Shown here: positions 8,888-17,302 of the stretch, piece after piece
How positions within the stretch are numbered: position 1 is the stretch's first letter
Layout of the letters: each line of letters begins with the position of its first letter
DNA from: Bacteroidaceae bacterium
Lineage (GTDB): Bacteria > Bacteroidota > Bacteroidia > Bacteroidales > Bacteroidaceae
Direction of reading: 5' to 3'
Assembly: GCA_017427065.1 (NCBI GenBank)
Contig: JAFRTL010000016.1
Span: forward strand, 1 to 64,000
DNA: 64,000 bases
Notes under the pieces: model-generated
What the model saw: the letters and a program-made list of their open reading frames with translations, nothing else
Told to the model about the DNA's origin: nothing
Database searches by the model: none
Made by a program: the position numbers and the translations under genes

Positions 8888-9403
8888 TTAGTTAAAGAAA
8901 GAATGTGGAGAACGCCACTCCTGTTTGACTATCTCTGCGCCATACTTGTTATTGCGTGTAAAGTCTTCATCTGCATTGTATGACAAATGATATTCGAATG
9001 AGCCGATTCTTTCACACCAGTATGAGGACAATTCGAATGTATCATACAAGAATCCTGTATAACGGAAGCTGGGATCAAAGTCTGGAGAATGGAGAAAAAA
9101 ATATAATACCTCATTGCCTTTATTGTCCAACACACTTAAACCAACTGCAGCATTGGAGTATTTGTCTCTTAATTCCTCCGTGGAATTGTCACCAAAATAA
9201 AACTGGAATTTGCAGGTGGCATGCAACTTTTCATGACTGAGGGCATAAATCTTACCAGGCTCTGCATCTGCAGGTAAAGGGGTTTCAATCACGATCTCCT
9301 CTTCAGGTTCAACAGCAGGATCATCATTGTCGCTGCAAGATGAAAAAACTAGTAAAACTATAGCCATGAATGTGAAGGAAAAAATAGAAGAATGTATTTT
9401 CAT
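8888..9403 (-). CDS. Small lipoprotein, paralogue of the next gene upstream
   Basis: 171 residues with lipobox SSCS (Cys23) and an acidic linker DDPAVEPEEEIVIETPLPAD. The C-terminal part is mixed alpha/beta, with CKFQFYFGDNS and CERIGSFEYHLSYN, and ends EWRSPHSFFN. I do not recognise a named family. It is clearly related to the protein at 9422-9934: the signal-proximal linker is almost identical, and the folded part keeps ECERI..F.., the FYFG(D/E)N block and the WKSPHDFF-like end while diverging elsewhere. As second gene of the receptor operon, it probably acts on the cell surface with the TonB receptor. Confidence 0.75.
   Translation of the reverse strand: MKIHSSIFSFTFMAIVLLVFSSCSDNDDPAVEPEEEIVIETPLPADAEPGKIYALSHEKLHATCKFQFYFGDNSTEELRDKYSNAAVGLSVLDNKGNEVLYFFLHSPDFDPSFRYTGFLYDTFELSSYWCERIGSFEYHLSYNADEDFTRNNKYGAEIVKQEWRSPHSFFN
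9261..9326. repeat. Direct repeat, copy 1 (linker coding)
   Basis: About 66 bp encoding the acidic linker of the 8888-9403 lipoprotein. It is nearly identical (a few mismatches) to 9792-9857, far more similar than the rest of the two genes. Confidence 0.7.
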
Positions 9404-9421
9404 ATCCTTTCATATTTAAGA

Positions 9422-9934
9422 TTAATAAAACTGTTTATATAATTGAAAGAAATCGTGAGGAGATTTCCAAGGTTGTGTCATGGGGTCGTACCAACCATCC
9501 CCGTCCATATCAAGTGAGAACTTGAAATACGCTATTCTCTCACATTCAATACTTTCTAAAGTAAAACAATCGCTGCAACTGTACTCATTCCATTCTGGAT
9601 CATCTCTTGAAACATAATCCTTATAAAGTGGTGAATATAGTTGCTTTCCAAAAACTACACCCCCGTTTTTATCCATCCCCTGTAGATACATCGTTTCTTC
9701 TTTGTATGGATTTTCCCCGAAATAAAAAATAAAGGTACATTCACTTCTTATAGGATGCTTTTCGTGCCTGATGCCATAGATCGTGTATGGTTCTGCATCA
9801 GCAGGTAAAGGGGTATCAATCACGATCTCCTCTTCAGGTTCAACAGCTGGATCATCATCGCTACTGCAAGCTATAAAACTAAGGGCGAGAACTGCTATGA
9901 GTCCTATCATCCCTAATAATCTGAGTGTTTTCAT
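9422..9934 (-). CDS. Small lipoprotein, first gene of the TonB-receptor operon
   Basis: 170 residues from the ATG at 9934. An ATG eight codons upstream (9958) overlaps the -7 box at 9956-9963 and would lie upstream of the transcription start, so it cannot be the start. The signal peptide ends FIACS and is followed by the linker DDDPAVEPEEEIVIDTPLPAD, nearly the same as in the 8888-9403 protein. The folded part contains CTFIFYFGENP, IECERIAYFKFSLD and WKSPHDFFQLY. A DxDGDG stretch (DMDGDGWYD) could bind calcium. The function is unknown; surface location and co-transcription with a TonB receptor are the main clues. Confidence 0.75.
   Translation of the reverse strand: MKTLRLLGMIGLIAVLALSFIACSSDDDPAVEPEEEIVIDTPLPADAEPYTIYGIRHEKHPIRSECTFIFYFGENPYKEETMYLQGMDKNGGVVFGKQLYSPLYKDYVSRDDPEWNEYSCSDCFTLESIECERIAYFKFSLDMDGDGWYDPMTQPWKSPHDFFQLYKQFY
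9792..9857. repeat. Direct repeat, copy 2 (linker coding)
   Basis: Partner of 9261-9326, encoding the acidic linker of the 9422-9934 lipoprotein. It points to a recent duplication or gene conversion limited to the 5' part of the two genes. Confidence 0.7.
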
Positions 9935-9955
9935 AGTTCTGCATTTTGTTTGCTT

Positions 9956-9987
9956 CAAAACTATAGAACACTCACGATGCTAACAAA
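9956..9987 (-). promoter_or_regulatory. Promoter of the lipoprotein/TonB-receptor operon
   Basis: On the minus strand TTTG (9984-9987), a 20-bp spacer and TAGTTTTG (9956-9963) give a full Bacteroidetes promoter. It fixes the start of the first gene at 9934. Confidence 0.78.
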
Positions 9988-9994
9988 CTTCGTA

Positions 9995-10075
9995 GTTTAC
10001 AAATGAATGTAAACGGGTTGAATTATTCTTTGCTTTTGTGTAAACTAGTTTGCAGTATTTGTAAACTGGTTTACA
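9995..10075. promoter_or_regulatory. Cluster of GTAAAC/GTTTAC palindromes between divergent operons
   Basis: Three dyads are visible: GTTTAC-N8-GTAAAC (9995-10014), TGTAAACTAGTTTGCA (10039-10054, one mismatch from perfect) and TGTAAACTGGTTTACA (10060-10075, perfect 7-bp arms). The GTAAAC half-sites start at 10009, 10040 and 10061, spaced 31 and 21 bp, close to whole helical turns. They lie between the -33 box of the leftward promoter and the rightward promoter, so a single regulator could act on both operons. Confidence 0.65.
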
Positions 10076-10097
10076 AGCACATTTTAAGCGTATATTC

Positions 10098-10128
10098 TTG
10101 ATGATTTGGAGCCAAGAACGTATATTTG
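10098..10128 (+). promoter_or_regulatory. Promoter of the lipoprotein/TPR-regulator operon
   Basis: TTG (10098-10100), a 20-bp spacer and TATATTTG (10121-10128) on the plus strand, 24 nt before the ATG at 10153. Confidence 0.7.
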
Positions 10129-10152
10129 TGAAATGTTTATGTTTGTGATGCT

Positions 10153-10776
10153 ATGAAAAGACACAAAAGCTTATTTGGACTATTGCTATTGTTTGTGGGC
10201 TTGCTTACTTCATGTGAAGAGCATGAGGTGCTGCAAGCAGTAGAAGAAGTAGAAGAACAAGAAGTGCATCTGAAAGATTATCAGGCTACCATAGACGCTC
10301 AGCGTGGAAAGAAACCACAACGTACAAATGACCAAACACAGGCTACTGAAAATTATGGTGAGAAAGGGCATGATCGTCGTGGAACTAATAATGAATATTA
10401 CGGACTTTCATTTAAGTACGCAGACAGGAAGTACGATAATATGAACATAGGGGAACTATATGTGATAGATTGGAACATTGATGATGAATTATATACTTTC
10501 AAGTTCTTTTTCCCCGAAGTATTAGGATATAGTTGGAAAGAATTTGAAAATTCTGAAGTAATTGTATACCAAGACCAGCCTCTTTATGGATTAGGCAAAC
10601 ATGTTGTATATCATAATAAAGATTTTCATTTAGGAGATACTTTCCAGCTGTATAGACAATGGATTACTGGATATGATACTTTCTATTATTCCTTCTTTAT
10701 AAAAGATGAGAAGGGCAATTCGATTGAACTTATTTCTTATGAAAGAACTTTCGGCTCAATGATTAAGGTTATGTAA
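10153..10776 (+). CDS. Small lipoprotein with KKP...EKG linker
   Basis: 207 residues. The lipobox is LTSC (Cys21), followed by an acidic Glu/Val stretch, then GKKPQRT, then a GEKGHDRR block near residue 75. The C-terminal part is rich in aromatic residues and likely beta (LYTFKFFFPEV, DTFYYSFFIKDEKGNSIELISYE). I do not recognise a family. It is paralogous to the next gene: the first about 80 residues match closely and the rest diverges. First gene of a three-gene operon ending in the TPR/HTH regulator; the operon promoter faces an operator array shared with the divergent TonB-receptor operon. It may be a surface or periplasmic sensor or effector for the regulator; this is inference. Confidence 0.72.
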   Translation: MKRHKSLFGLLLLFVGLLTSCEEHEVLQAVEEVEEQEVHLKDYQATIDAQRGKKPQRTNDQTQATENYGEKGHDRRGTNNEYYGLSFKYADRKYDNMNIGELYVIDWNIDDELYTFKFFFPEVLGYSWKEFENSEVIVYQDQPLYGLGKHVVYHNKDFHLGDTFQLYRQWITGYDTFYYSFFIKDEKGNSIELISYERTFGSMIKVM

Positions 10777-10788
10777 TAAAACTACTTT

Positions 10789-11373
10789 ATGAAAAGATAC
10801 AATAGTTTATATTGGTTATTGCTGTTGTTCGTTGGATTGCTAGCATCATGTGAAGAGCATGAGGGACTGCAAGTAGTGGAAGAAGAACAAGAGGCGTTAC
10901 AGTTAAAAGATAATCAAGCTATAATGGACGCTATGCGTGCCAAGAAACCACAGCGTACGAGTGGTCAGACACAGCAGGCTGAGAATTATGGAGAGAAAGG
11001 ACACGATCGACGTGATAATAATTCTAAATGGAATGATATTTTTGATATAACTGCTCCAGTAGCTCGTCTGAAAGTGATAGAGGTAAATGAATTTGGAGAA
11101 TATGTCATGCAATTAGTTTTTGGCTCTTGTTATATGCATGAAGAGATTGAATATGCTTTTGAGGGTCGAACGTTAAAGGTAAGCTTTATAAATGAGACAG
11201 GTAAAAAGGTTGATGATTATATAATAGAGGATTACCATATAGGAGACACATTTTCTATTCCATCAAATATATTTGAAGATTGCTATTTAATAGAATTATA
11301 TGTAGGCTATTTCGTCAATAATACAGCATTCTGGTTTGTAGAAGAACAGCTCTTCGACACTTTATTTGAATGA
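10789..11373 (+). CDS. Small lipoprotein, paralogue of 10153-10776
   Basis: 194 residues with lipobox LASC (Cys21). It has the same acidic stretch, AKKPQRT and GEKGHDRR blocks as its neighbour. The C-terminal part (about 85-194) differs but keeps a (D/E)YHIGDTFSI segment matching DFHLGDTFQL in the paralogue, so both have the same fold with a diversified surface. It starts 12 nt after the upstream stop, and its stop lies 52 nt before the ATG of the TPR regulator. Function unknown. Tandem duplication with a conserved N-terminus and a divergent C-terminus also marks the lipoprotein pair across the shared promoter region. Confidence 0.72.
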   Translation: MKRYNSLYWLLLLFVGLLASCEEHEGLQVVEEEQEALQLKDNQAIMDAMRAKKPQRTSGQTQQAENYGEKGHDRRDNNSKWNDIFDITAPVARLKVIEVNEFGEYVMQLVFGSCYMHEEIEYAFEGRTLKVSFINETGKKVDDYIIEDYHIGDTFSIPSNIFEDCYLIELYVGYFVNNTAFWFVEEQLFDTLFE

Positions 11374-11425
11374 CCAAATATATGGATGGATTCATAAACA
11401 CAAATTATTCAAATTACTTGAAACC

Positions 11426-13024
11426 ATGAGGAGAAACTTCACCCACATTGTGTCAACACTTTTTCTGATAGGGGTTGCTTTAGTCGTCTTAGTCACCTGC
11501 CATCGCAAGCCTGTGTATCCAGCAGCCTTGCTGCAGGCAGATAGCCTCACGCTGGTGGAGCCAGAGGAGGCATTGACATTGTTGGCTACGCTGGATCGCG
11601 ATATGAAGACGGCTCCAGAGGCATCACAGAAATACTACCAACTGCTTTGCCTTAAAGCTGCAGACAAGGCTTATATTACTCATACATCGGATAGTTTGAT
11701 ACTAGACCTCGTTTCTTACTACGAAAGTGGGGGTGATGAGCGTTTGCTGGCTGATGCGTACTACTATGCAGGGCGTGTGTATCGTGATCTGGGGGATGCG
11801 CCAAAAGCCTTGGCTTACTTCCAGAGAAGTCTGGAGGCAGAGGATGATGAGGTGAATCCTGCCCTCTATGCGCAGATTGGCGAGGTATTCTTCGAACAAT
11901 CGCTTTATCTACAGGCGCTGGGGATGTATCGTGAGGCCTACAGGCTCGACTCCCTAGCTGCTGATACCATAGGGGCCATTCTGGATTTGCGCGATATCGC
12001 TTTTACCCATCGGGTGCAGCACCAACCAGATAGCGCACTAATTTATCTGCAACGCGCAGAACAATTGGCTTCACTGAGTGGCGATGATGCTTCCATCAGC
12101 CTGATCAATGCACAGTTGGCTGCCCTCTATAGTCGTATGGGGCGCAGCGAAGAAGCCTTGCCTCTGATAGAGGAGGCGCTGCCACAGGCTGGCAGGCAGG
12201 ATCGCTTTGCCTTGCTCGACATCTATGCCAATATCCTGCTGCGACAGGATGATTTGGACCGTGCGGAGCCTTACTTCGAGGAAATGACGGAGGCATCTGA
12301 CTTGCAAGTGCAGCTCGATGCTTATAACGGGCTCACGCAGATAGCTGCACGGAAGCATCGCACGGAGGATTATCTGACGTATTTCGACAAGTATCGCCTG
12401 CTCTCAGATTCTCTTCGTCGAGCAACAGCCACAGAGAGTGTGAGTCGTATGAATGCCCTCTACAGCTACCAGCAGTATGAGCGTGAGAATGCCCAACTGA
12501 AGTTGCAGAGCCAAAGGCGACTGTTGCTGCTCTTGGGTGTGCTGGCGCTGGCTGTGATCCTGATAGGTGCATTGGTGACCTGGTTCCAGTTCCATCGACT
12601 GCAGATGAAACAGAAGTTGGCTCGTGTGCAACGCTTGCTTCGTGAGCACATGGAGAAAGAAGTAGAGCAGGAACAGAAGGCTCAGATGGATGCCCTTATC
12701 AAGAACTCTGTCTTGATGAAACACCTGCAAGAGTCGCTTGATGCAGAGAAGCCTCTGACTGATGAGGATGTAAAGGACATAGAGGTCTTGCTGGATGAGG
12801 TGAACCCTGATTTCTTACCTATGCTTAAGCAACTGGGTGAGATGACGGATATAGAGTATCAGGTAAGCCTGCTCATCAGGCTGGGTATGTCACCCATACA
12901 GATTTCGTCATTGGTGCTGCGCGACAAGAGCAGCGTTTCAGCCATCCGTCGTCGTCTTTACAAAAAGATCACTGGGCAGAATGGCAATCCTGCGGATTGG
13001 GATAATATCGTTTTGTCAATCTGA
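11426..13024 (+). CDS. TPR-transmembrane-HTH regulator lipoprotein/sensor
   Basis: 532 residues from the ATG at 11426; an in-frame TTG at 11366 overlaps the upstream gene and would spoil the signal peptide. A hydrophobic N-terminus ends VTCHR (possible lipobox). Tetratricopeptide repeats follow (about 30-350; YYYAGRVYRDLGDAPKALAYFQRSLE is typical). Then come a transmembrane helix (about 372-392, LLLLGVLALAVILIGALV), a coiled coil, and a C-terminal helical domain with an HTH-like end (IQISSLVLRDKSSVSAIRRRLYKKI). This TPR-TM-HTH layout is known from Bacteroidetes membrane-bound one-component regulators. It would sense outside the membrane and bind DNA inside; the GTAAAC array upstream is the obvious candidate target. 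Operon mate of two small lipoproteins. Confidence 0.85.
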   Translation: MRRNFTHIVSTLFLIGVALVVLVTCHRKPVYPAALLQADSLTLVEPEEALTLLATLDRDMKTAPEASQKYYQLLCLKAADKAYITHTSDSLILDLVSYYESGGDERLLADAYYYAGRVYRDLGDAPKALAYFQRSLEAEDDEVNPALYAQIGEVFFEQSLYLQALGMYREAYRLDSLAADTIGAILDLRDIAFTHRVQHQPDSALIYLQRAEQLASLSGDDASISLINAQLAALYSRMGRSEEALPLIEEALPQAGRQDRFALLDIYANILLRQDDLDRAEPYFEEMTEASDLQVQLDAYNGLTQIAARKHRTEDYLTYFDKYRLLSDSLRRATATESVSRMNALYSYQQYERENAQLKLQSQRRLLLLLGVLALAVILIGALVTWFQFHRLQMKQKLARVQRLLREHMEKEVEQEQKAQMDALIKNSVLMKHLQESLDAEKPLTDEDVKDIEVLLDEVNPDFLPMLKQLGEMTDIEYQVSLLIRLGMSPIQISSLVLRDKSSVSAIRRRLYKKITGQNGNPADWDNIVLSI

Positions 13025-13039
13025 AACTCACTCTGAAAA

Positions 13040-13086
13040 CCTAAGAATTTTAGCTATTCGTCTATAATTCCTTAGGGATTTTTTGC
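13040..13086 (+). terminator. Terminator of the TPR-regulator operon
   Basis: CCTAAGAATT (13040-13049) pairs with AATTCCTTAGG (13066-13076) with one bulge, followed by GGATTTTTT. Confidence 0.6.
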
Positions 13087-13162
13087 GATTTGTCTAAAAA
13101 TCCTCTTTTTTGCCCCAAACAGATAGACTTTAACGATGATTCACAGAAATACCGTTAAATTA

Positions 13163-13193
13163 TTGCAAGTGTGAAAAAGAACATGTAGTTTTG
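13163..13193 (+). promoter_or_regulatory. Promoter of the first esterase gene
   Basis: TTG (13163-13165), a 20-bp spacer and TAGTTTTG (13186-13193), 30 nt before the ATG at 13224. Confidence 0.72.
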
Positions 13194-13205
13194 CATAGAT
13201 ACTAA

Positions 13206-14357
<1,152 letters not shown>

Positions 14358-14383
14358 GGACTGGGATAAACAGCGATAAATAG

Positions 14384-14414
14384 AAAAGCACCTCTCATTG
14401 GGAGGTGCTTTTTT
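14384..14414. terminator. Bidirectional terminator between convergent esterases
   Basis: AAAAGCACCTC (14384-14394) and GAGGTGCTTTT (14402-14412), a perfect 11-bp stem with a 7-nt loop, A-rich on one side and T-rich on the other. It serves both convergent genes. Confidence 0.88.
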
Positions 14415-14437
14415 ATGTGCTTCATGAACGGAAGGAT

Positions 14438-15559
14438 TTAGCGGAACAGTCTGGGAGCGAGGTCTTTCAGATTATTACGCCACGTGCTCCAGGTATGCCC
14501 TGTCTGGTAAGGCTCGCTGTATTCATAGTTGATGCCATACTCGTCGAAGATCTTATTGGTCTTCTCGCCACTGACATGGGTGATGTCTGTAGGTCCACCC
14601 TGGGTGTGGGCGAAGATCTTGAAGCTCTTGTTGATCTTGGCTGCATTCTCCTTGAGGTGGAAGCGCTCTGCCTCCTTCTCATAATCCAGATTAGGATTGA
14701 AGCCACCACTCAGTACGAAGACATAGCCAAACTTGTCGTAATGGGCCAACGTGGTCTCCAGCGTCTGGATGCCTCCCATGGAAAGGCCTGCCATGGCGCG
14801 GTGGTCCTTGTCTGTGAGGCAACGGTAATTGCTTTCGATATACGGAATGACGCTTCCCATCAGGTCGTTGGTAAAGTTCTCCATCAGGTCGCTCATATCG
14901 CGATTCTTGGCAGGAATATTGCCGTTGGGCATCACCACGATCATAGGCAGTATCTTGCCTTCTGCAAGGAGATTGTCGAGGATGAAGCCTGCACGACCCA
15001 CTGTGGGCCAGGCATTGTCTGTATCGCCACCACCATGCACCAGATAGAGAACTGGCAGTTTCTGCTTGGAGTTCTCGTAGCCTGCAGGGGTCCATACATG
15101 CAGGCGACGGGTAGTGTTAAGGGCTTTGCTGTAATAGTAGCGCTGAGCGATGGCGCCATGTGGCACGTCCTTCATGGAGAAGAACTGGTTGCCATCGTCG
15201 ATCTCTGCGATGGCAGAGGTCTCGCTGGCTAATGCGCCCTTAGGATCATAGACGTTCAGCCCATCTACCACAAAATGGTAACGGTAGGCACCTGGCTGGG
15301 CCTCCTTGATGGTGATGTTCCACACACCATTGGGATTCTCTTTCACTTCGGGCCTTTGTCCCCATGGAACGATATCGCCTGCCAGGGATACGGTTCTGGC
15401 TTTAGGGGCATAGATGCTGAACATCACGCTTCCATCAGCCTGTTGGCGGATAGACTGGAGGGTGTCGTTAGGGGTAGGGGTGCGCTGGAATTGTGCCTGA
15501 ACGGTGGTCAGGCTGCCTGCAGCCAGAAGAATAGTAACTAACAGATTACGGTGTTTCAT
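14438..15559 (-). CDS. Secreted esterase, CE1-like with N-terminal E-set domain (second copy)
   Basis: 373 residues from the ATG at 15559; the frame stays open upstream, but only this start gives a clean signal peptide (ending VQAQ, about 22) and it lies just after the -7 box. An E-set/CBM48-like domain (about 35-120) is followed by an esterase domain with LYLVHGGGDTDNAW, Ser260 in GLSMGG and His355 in TGHTWSTWR. This is the same architecture as the 13224 gene, roughly a third to a half identical by eye. Likely deacetylates or deferuloylates plant cell-wall glycans outside the cytoplasm. Convergent with the first esterase and sharing its terminator. Confidence 0.9.
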   Translation of the reverse strand: MKHRNLLVTILLAAGSLTTVQAQFQRTPTPNDTLQSIRQQADGSVMFSIYAPKARTVSLAGDIVPWGQRPEVKENPNGVWNITIKEAQPGAYRYHFVVDGLNVYDPKGALASETSAIAEIDDGNQFFSMKDVPHGAIAQRYYYSKALNTTRRLHVWTPAGYENSKQKLPVLYLVHGGGDTDNAWPTVGRAGFILDNLLAEGKILPMIVVMPNGNIPAKNRDMSDLMENFTNDLMGSVIPYIESNYRCLTDKDHRAMAGLSMGGIQTLETTLAHYDKFGYVFVLSGGFNPNLDYEKEAERFHLKENAAKINKSFKIFAHTQGGPTDITHVSGEKTNKIFDEYGINYEYSEPYQTGHTWSTWRNNLKDLAPRLFR

Positions 15560-15586
15560 AGCTTTATGAATTAATGGTTTAATGCA

Positions 15587-15594
15587 CAAAGATA
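15587..15594 (-). promoter_or_regulatory. -7 box of the second esterase gene
   Basis: TATCTTTG on the minus strand, 27 nt upstream of the ATG. No good -33 element. Confidence 0.5.
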
Positions 15595-15610
15595 GTGTTT
15601 TTGGACATAC

Positions 15611-15648
15611 AAAAAAAGAATCAAGCACCTAATGTAGATGCTTGATTC
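15611..15648 (-). terminator. Terminator of the tRNA-Tyr/tRNA-Gly transcript
   Basis: GAATCAAGCA (15618-15627) and TGCTTGATTC (15639-15648), a perfect 10-bp stem, then seven T in the minus-strand transcript. It begins six bases after tRNA-Gly. Confidence 0.85.
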
Positions 15649-15653
15649 TCTAG

Positions 15654-15726
15654 AGCGGAAGACGGGGCTCAAACCCGCGACCCTCAGCTTGGAAGGCTAA
15701 TGCTCTATCAACTGAGCTACTTCCGC
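15654..15726 (-). tRNA. tRNA-Gly (anticodon TCC)
   Basis: Minus-strand cloverleaf. The acceptor stem GCGGAAG/CTTCCGC pairs fully, with D-loop AGCTCAGTTGATAGAGCA, anticodon loop CTTCCAA and T-loop GGTTTGAGCC. The discriminator base is U and no CCA is encoded. The anticodon TCC reads GGA/GGG glycine codons. It lies downstream of tRNA-Tyr on the same strand. Confidence 0.95.
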
Positions 15727-15838
15727 AAATTTCTTTGAAATTTGCGGCATTGTCAGGCTGCACTCGGCATAATCAAAGCAAGCTTTGCTTCTGCGCTCGT
15801 TGGCACGACAATTCCGCTACTTTTGTTGTTTCAAAGAT

Positions 15839-15924
15839 TGGTGGGCAAAGATGGATTCGAACCACCGAAGGCGTACGCCAGCAGATTTACAGTCTGCCCC
15901 ATTTGGCCACTCTGGTATTTGCCC
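15839..15924 (-). tRNA. tRNA-Tyr (anticodon GTA)
   Basis: Minus strand. The acceptor stem GGGCAAA pairs with TTTGCCC, the anticodon loop CTGTAAA has anticodon GTA, and the long class II variable arm expected of tRNA-Tyr is present, with T-loop GGTTCGAATCC. The discriminator A is followed by an encoded CCA (15839-15841), unlike the neighbouring tRNA-Gly. Confidence 0.95.
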
Positions 15925-15941
15925 ATGTCGTTTTTGCGGTG

Positions 15942-15972
15942 CAAATATACGACTTATTTTAAAAATTCCAAA
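15942..15972 (-). promoter_or_regulatory. tRNA promoter overlapping the 3' end of ribH
   Basis: On the minus strand TTTG (15969-15972), a 19-bp spacer and TATATTTG (15942-15949). The -33 element lies inside the last codons of ribH. The start point falls about 10-12 nt before tRNA-Tyr. Confidence 0.75.
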
Positions 15973-16447
15973 CTAAATTGACCATTTTTATTGCAGTGAG
16001 TGCGCATTCCTCACCTTTGTTGCCTAAAGCGCCACCTGCACGTTCTTCTGCCTGTTCCATCGTATCGGTAGTCAGGACACCAAAGATGACGGGGATATTG
16101 CCTGTGGTGTTCAATGCAGCAATGCCTTGGGTGGTACCTTGGCACACGTAGTCGAAGTGGGGGGTCCCTCCTCTGACTACACTGCCAAAGCAGATCACTG
16201 CATCCACTTCTTCTTGCTGTATGAACTGGTTGGCTCCGAAGATAAGCTCAAAACTGCCAGGTACGTGTATCACACGGATGTGCTTCTCCTTGGCACCATG
16301 CGCCTTCAGCGTGTCTATGCAGGCTCGGAGCATAGAACCTGTGATGGCATAGTTCCACTCTGAAACCACAATGCCGAAAATCATCTCTTCGGCATTGGGT
16401 ATCTCGTTCAATTGCTGATCATTCAGCAAGTGGTCGGCTGTGGACAT
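15959..16447 (-). CDS. ribH: 6,7-dimethyl-8-ribityllumazine synthase
   Basis: 162 residues, the normal length for lumazine synthase. It condenses 5-amino-6-ribitylamino-uracil with 3,4-dihydroxy-2-butanone 4-phosphate in riboflavin synthesis, as a cytoplasmic oligomer. Family blocks are visible: [48 protein letters not shown] (with the conserved catalytic His in the GGTPHFD segment), [21 protein letters not shown] and [13 protein letters not shown]. It starts 11 nt after the TPR membrane protein gene upstream, so the two form one transcript. No other riboflavin gene is next to it. Confidence 0.95.
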   Translation of the reverse strand: MSTADHLLNDQQLNEIPNAEEMIFGIVVSEWNYAITGSMLRACIDTLKAHGAKEKHIRVIHVPGSFELIFGANQFIQQEEVDAVICFGSVVRGGTPHFDYVCQGTTQGIAALNTTGNIPVIFGVLTTDTMEQAEERAGGALGNKGEECALTAIKMVNLVWNF

Positions 16448-16458
16448 TTCGTAATGGT

Positions 16459-17142
16459 TTATTTTAACATCAACTCTACCTTCTCGATATACTTGTCGAT
16501 ATCCATGGCCTGGTAAGAGTTGAAATATTTATCCTTAATGGTCTTGTAAGCATCCAGGGCCTGATCCAACTTGTTCTGCTGAACGTAGATATCGGCTGCC
16601 TGACGCAGGTAGATAGGAGTCAGAGAGGTATTGTCGGCCTCTTTAGCTGCTGTCATCAGCAGATCCACGGCCTTGTCAAGGTCGCCTGTCTGTGCGTAGC
16701 AGTTGCCCATAGCACCCTTAATGGCAGGAGAAACCATCTGATCTTTACCGTTGAACTTATCGAGTTCTTTCACAGCCTCGTCGTATCTGCCCAGATGAGC
16801 CAGACTCAAACCTGCATAAGCACGAGCCAAGTTGGCTGCCTTCGTACCGCTGAACTCTTCAGCCACCTTCAGTAAACCTGCGAAACCAATGCTGTCGCCA
16901 TTGAGGGCCATCTCATAGTTGTCGTTCTCAAAATACTGCTCACCCTTGAACAAAGCAGCTTGTGCCTTGTGCTCACGTGGAGCCTTGTAAAGGTTCTGAT
17001 AGGCAAAAATAGCAGCAATGATGATGATGATAGCTGCAATAGCGCCAATGATGGCTTTCTTGTTTTTCAAAAGGAATGCTTCTGACTTAGACACTGCATC
17101 TCCTAAGTCGATGGCTTCATTTTTTTTCTTCTGTTGTACCAT
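16459..17142 (-). CDS. Membrane-anchored TPR protein (YfgM/TPR_21-like)
   Basis: 227 residues. A cytoplasmic lysine-rich N-terminus is followed by one transmembrane helix (about 31-50, [19 protein letters not shown]) and a periplasmic tetratricopeptide domain ([68 protein letters not shown]). The layout matches YfgM-type proteins that work with the Sec machinery and periplasmic folding, but that role is not proven in Bacteroidetes. First gene of a two-gene unit with ribH; a conserved arrangement in related genomes from my general knowledge. Confidence 0.82.
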   Translation of the reverse strand: MVQQKKKNEAIDLGDAVSKSEAFLLKNKKAIIGAIAAIIIIIAAIFAYQNLYKAPREHKAQAALFKGEQYFENDNYEMALNGDSIGFAGLLKVAEEFSGTKAANLARAYAGLSLAHLGRYDEAVKELDKFNGKDQMVSPAIKGAMGNCYAQTGDLDKAVDLLMTAAKEADNTSLTPIYLRQAADIYVQQNKLDQALDAYKTIKDKYFNSYQAMDIDKYIEKVELMLK

Positions 17143-17192
17143 TTTAATGTATGTTTTTTGTTATTATTCTGTAATAATTTGTTTTCGAACCG

Positions 17193-17200
17193 CAAAATTA
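17193..17200 (-). promoter_or_regulatory. -7 box of the TPR-ribH operon
   Basis: TAATTTTG on the minus strand, about 50 nt upstream of the ATG at 17142. Confidence 0.5.
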
Positions 17201-17275
17201 CGCTTTTTATAAGTATTGGCGAAATTTAGAAGCATCTTTTTTTATTTTTAAGGTGTAAAACCTCATTTTTCTTGT

Positions 17276-17283
17276 TATTTTTG
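17276..17283 (+). promoter_or_regulatory. -7 box of the recF operon
   Basis: TATTTTTG on the plus strand, 19 nt before the recF ATG. Confidence 0.5.
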
Positions 17284-17302
17284 TGTCCAAAATGTACGAA
17301 AG

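Noticed and set aside
9995..10075. Possible CRISPR-like repeats
   Set aside because: Only short dyads with irregular spacers; they fit an operator array better than repeats with unique spacers.
15735..15981. Short frames around the two tRNA genes
   Set aside because: They run through tRNA sequence; the region is explained by tRNA-Gly, tRNA-Tyr and their promoter.
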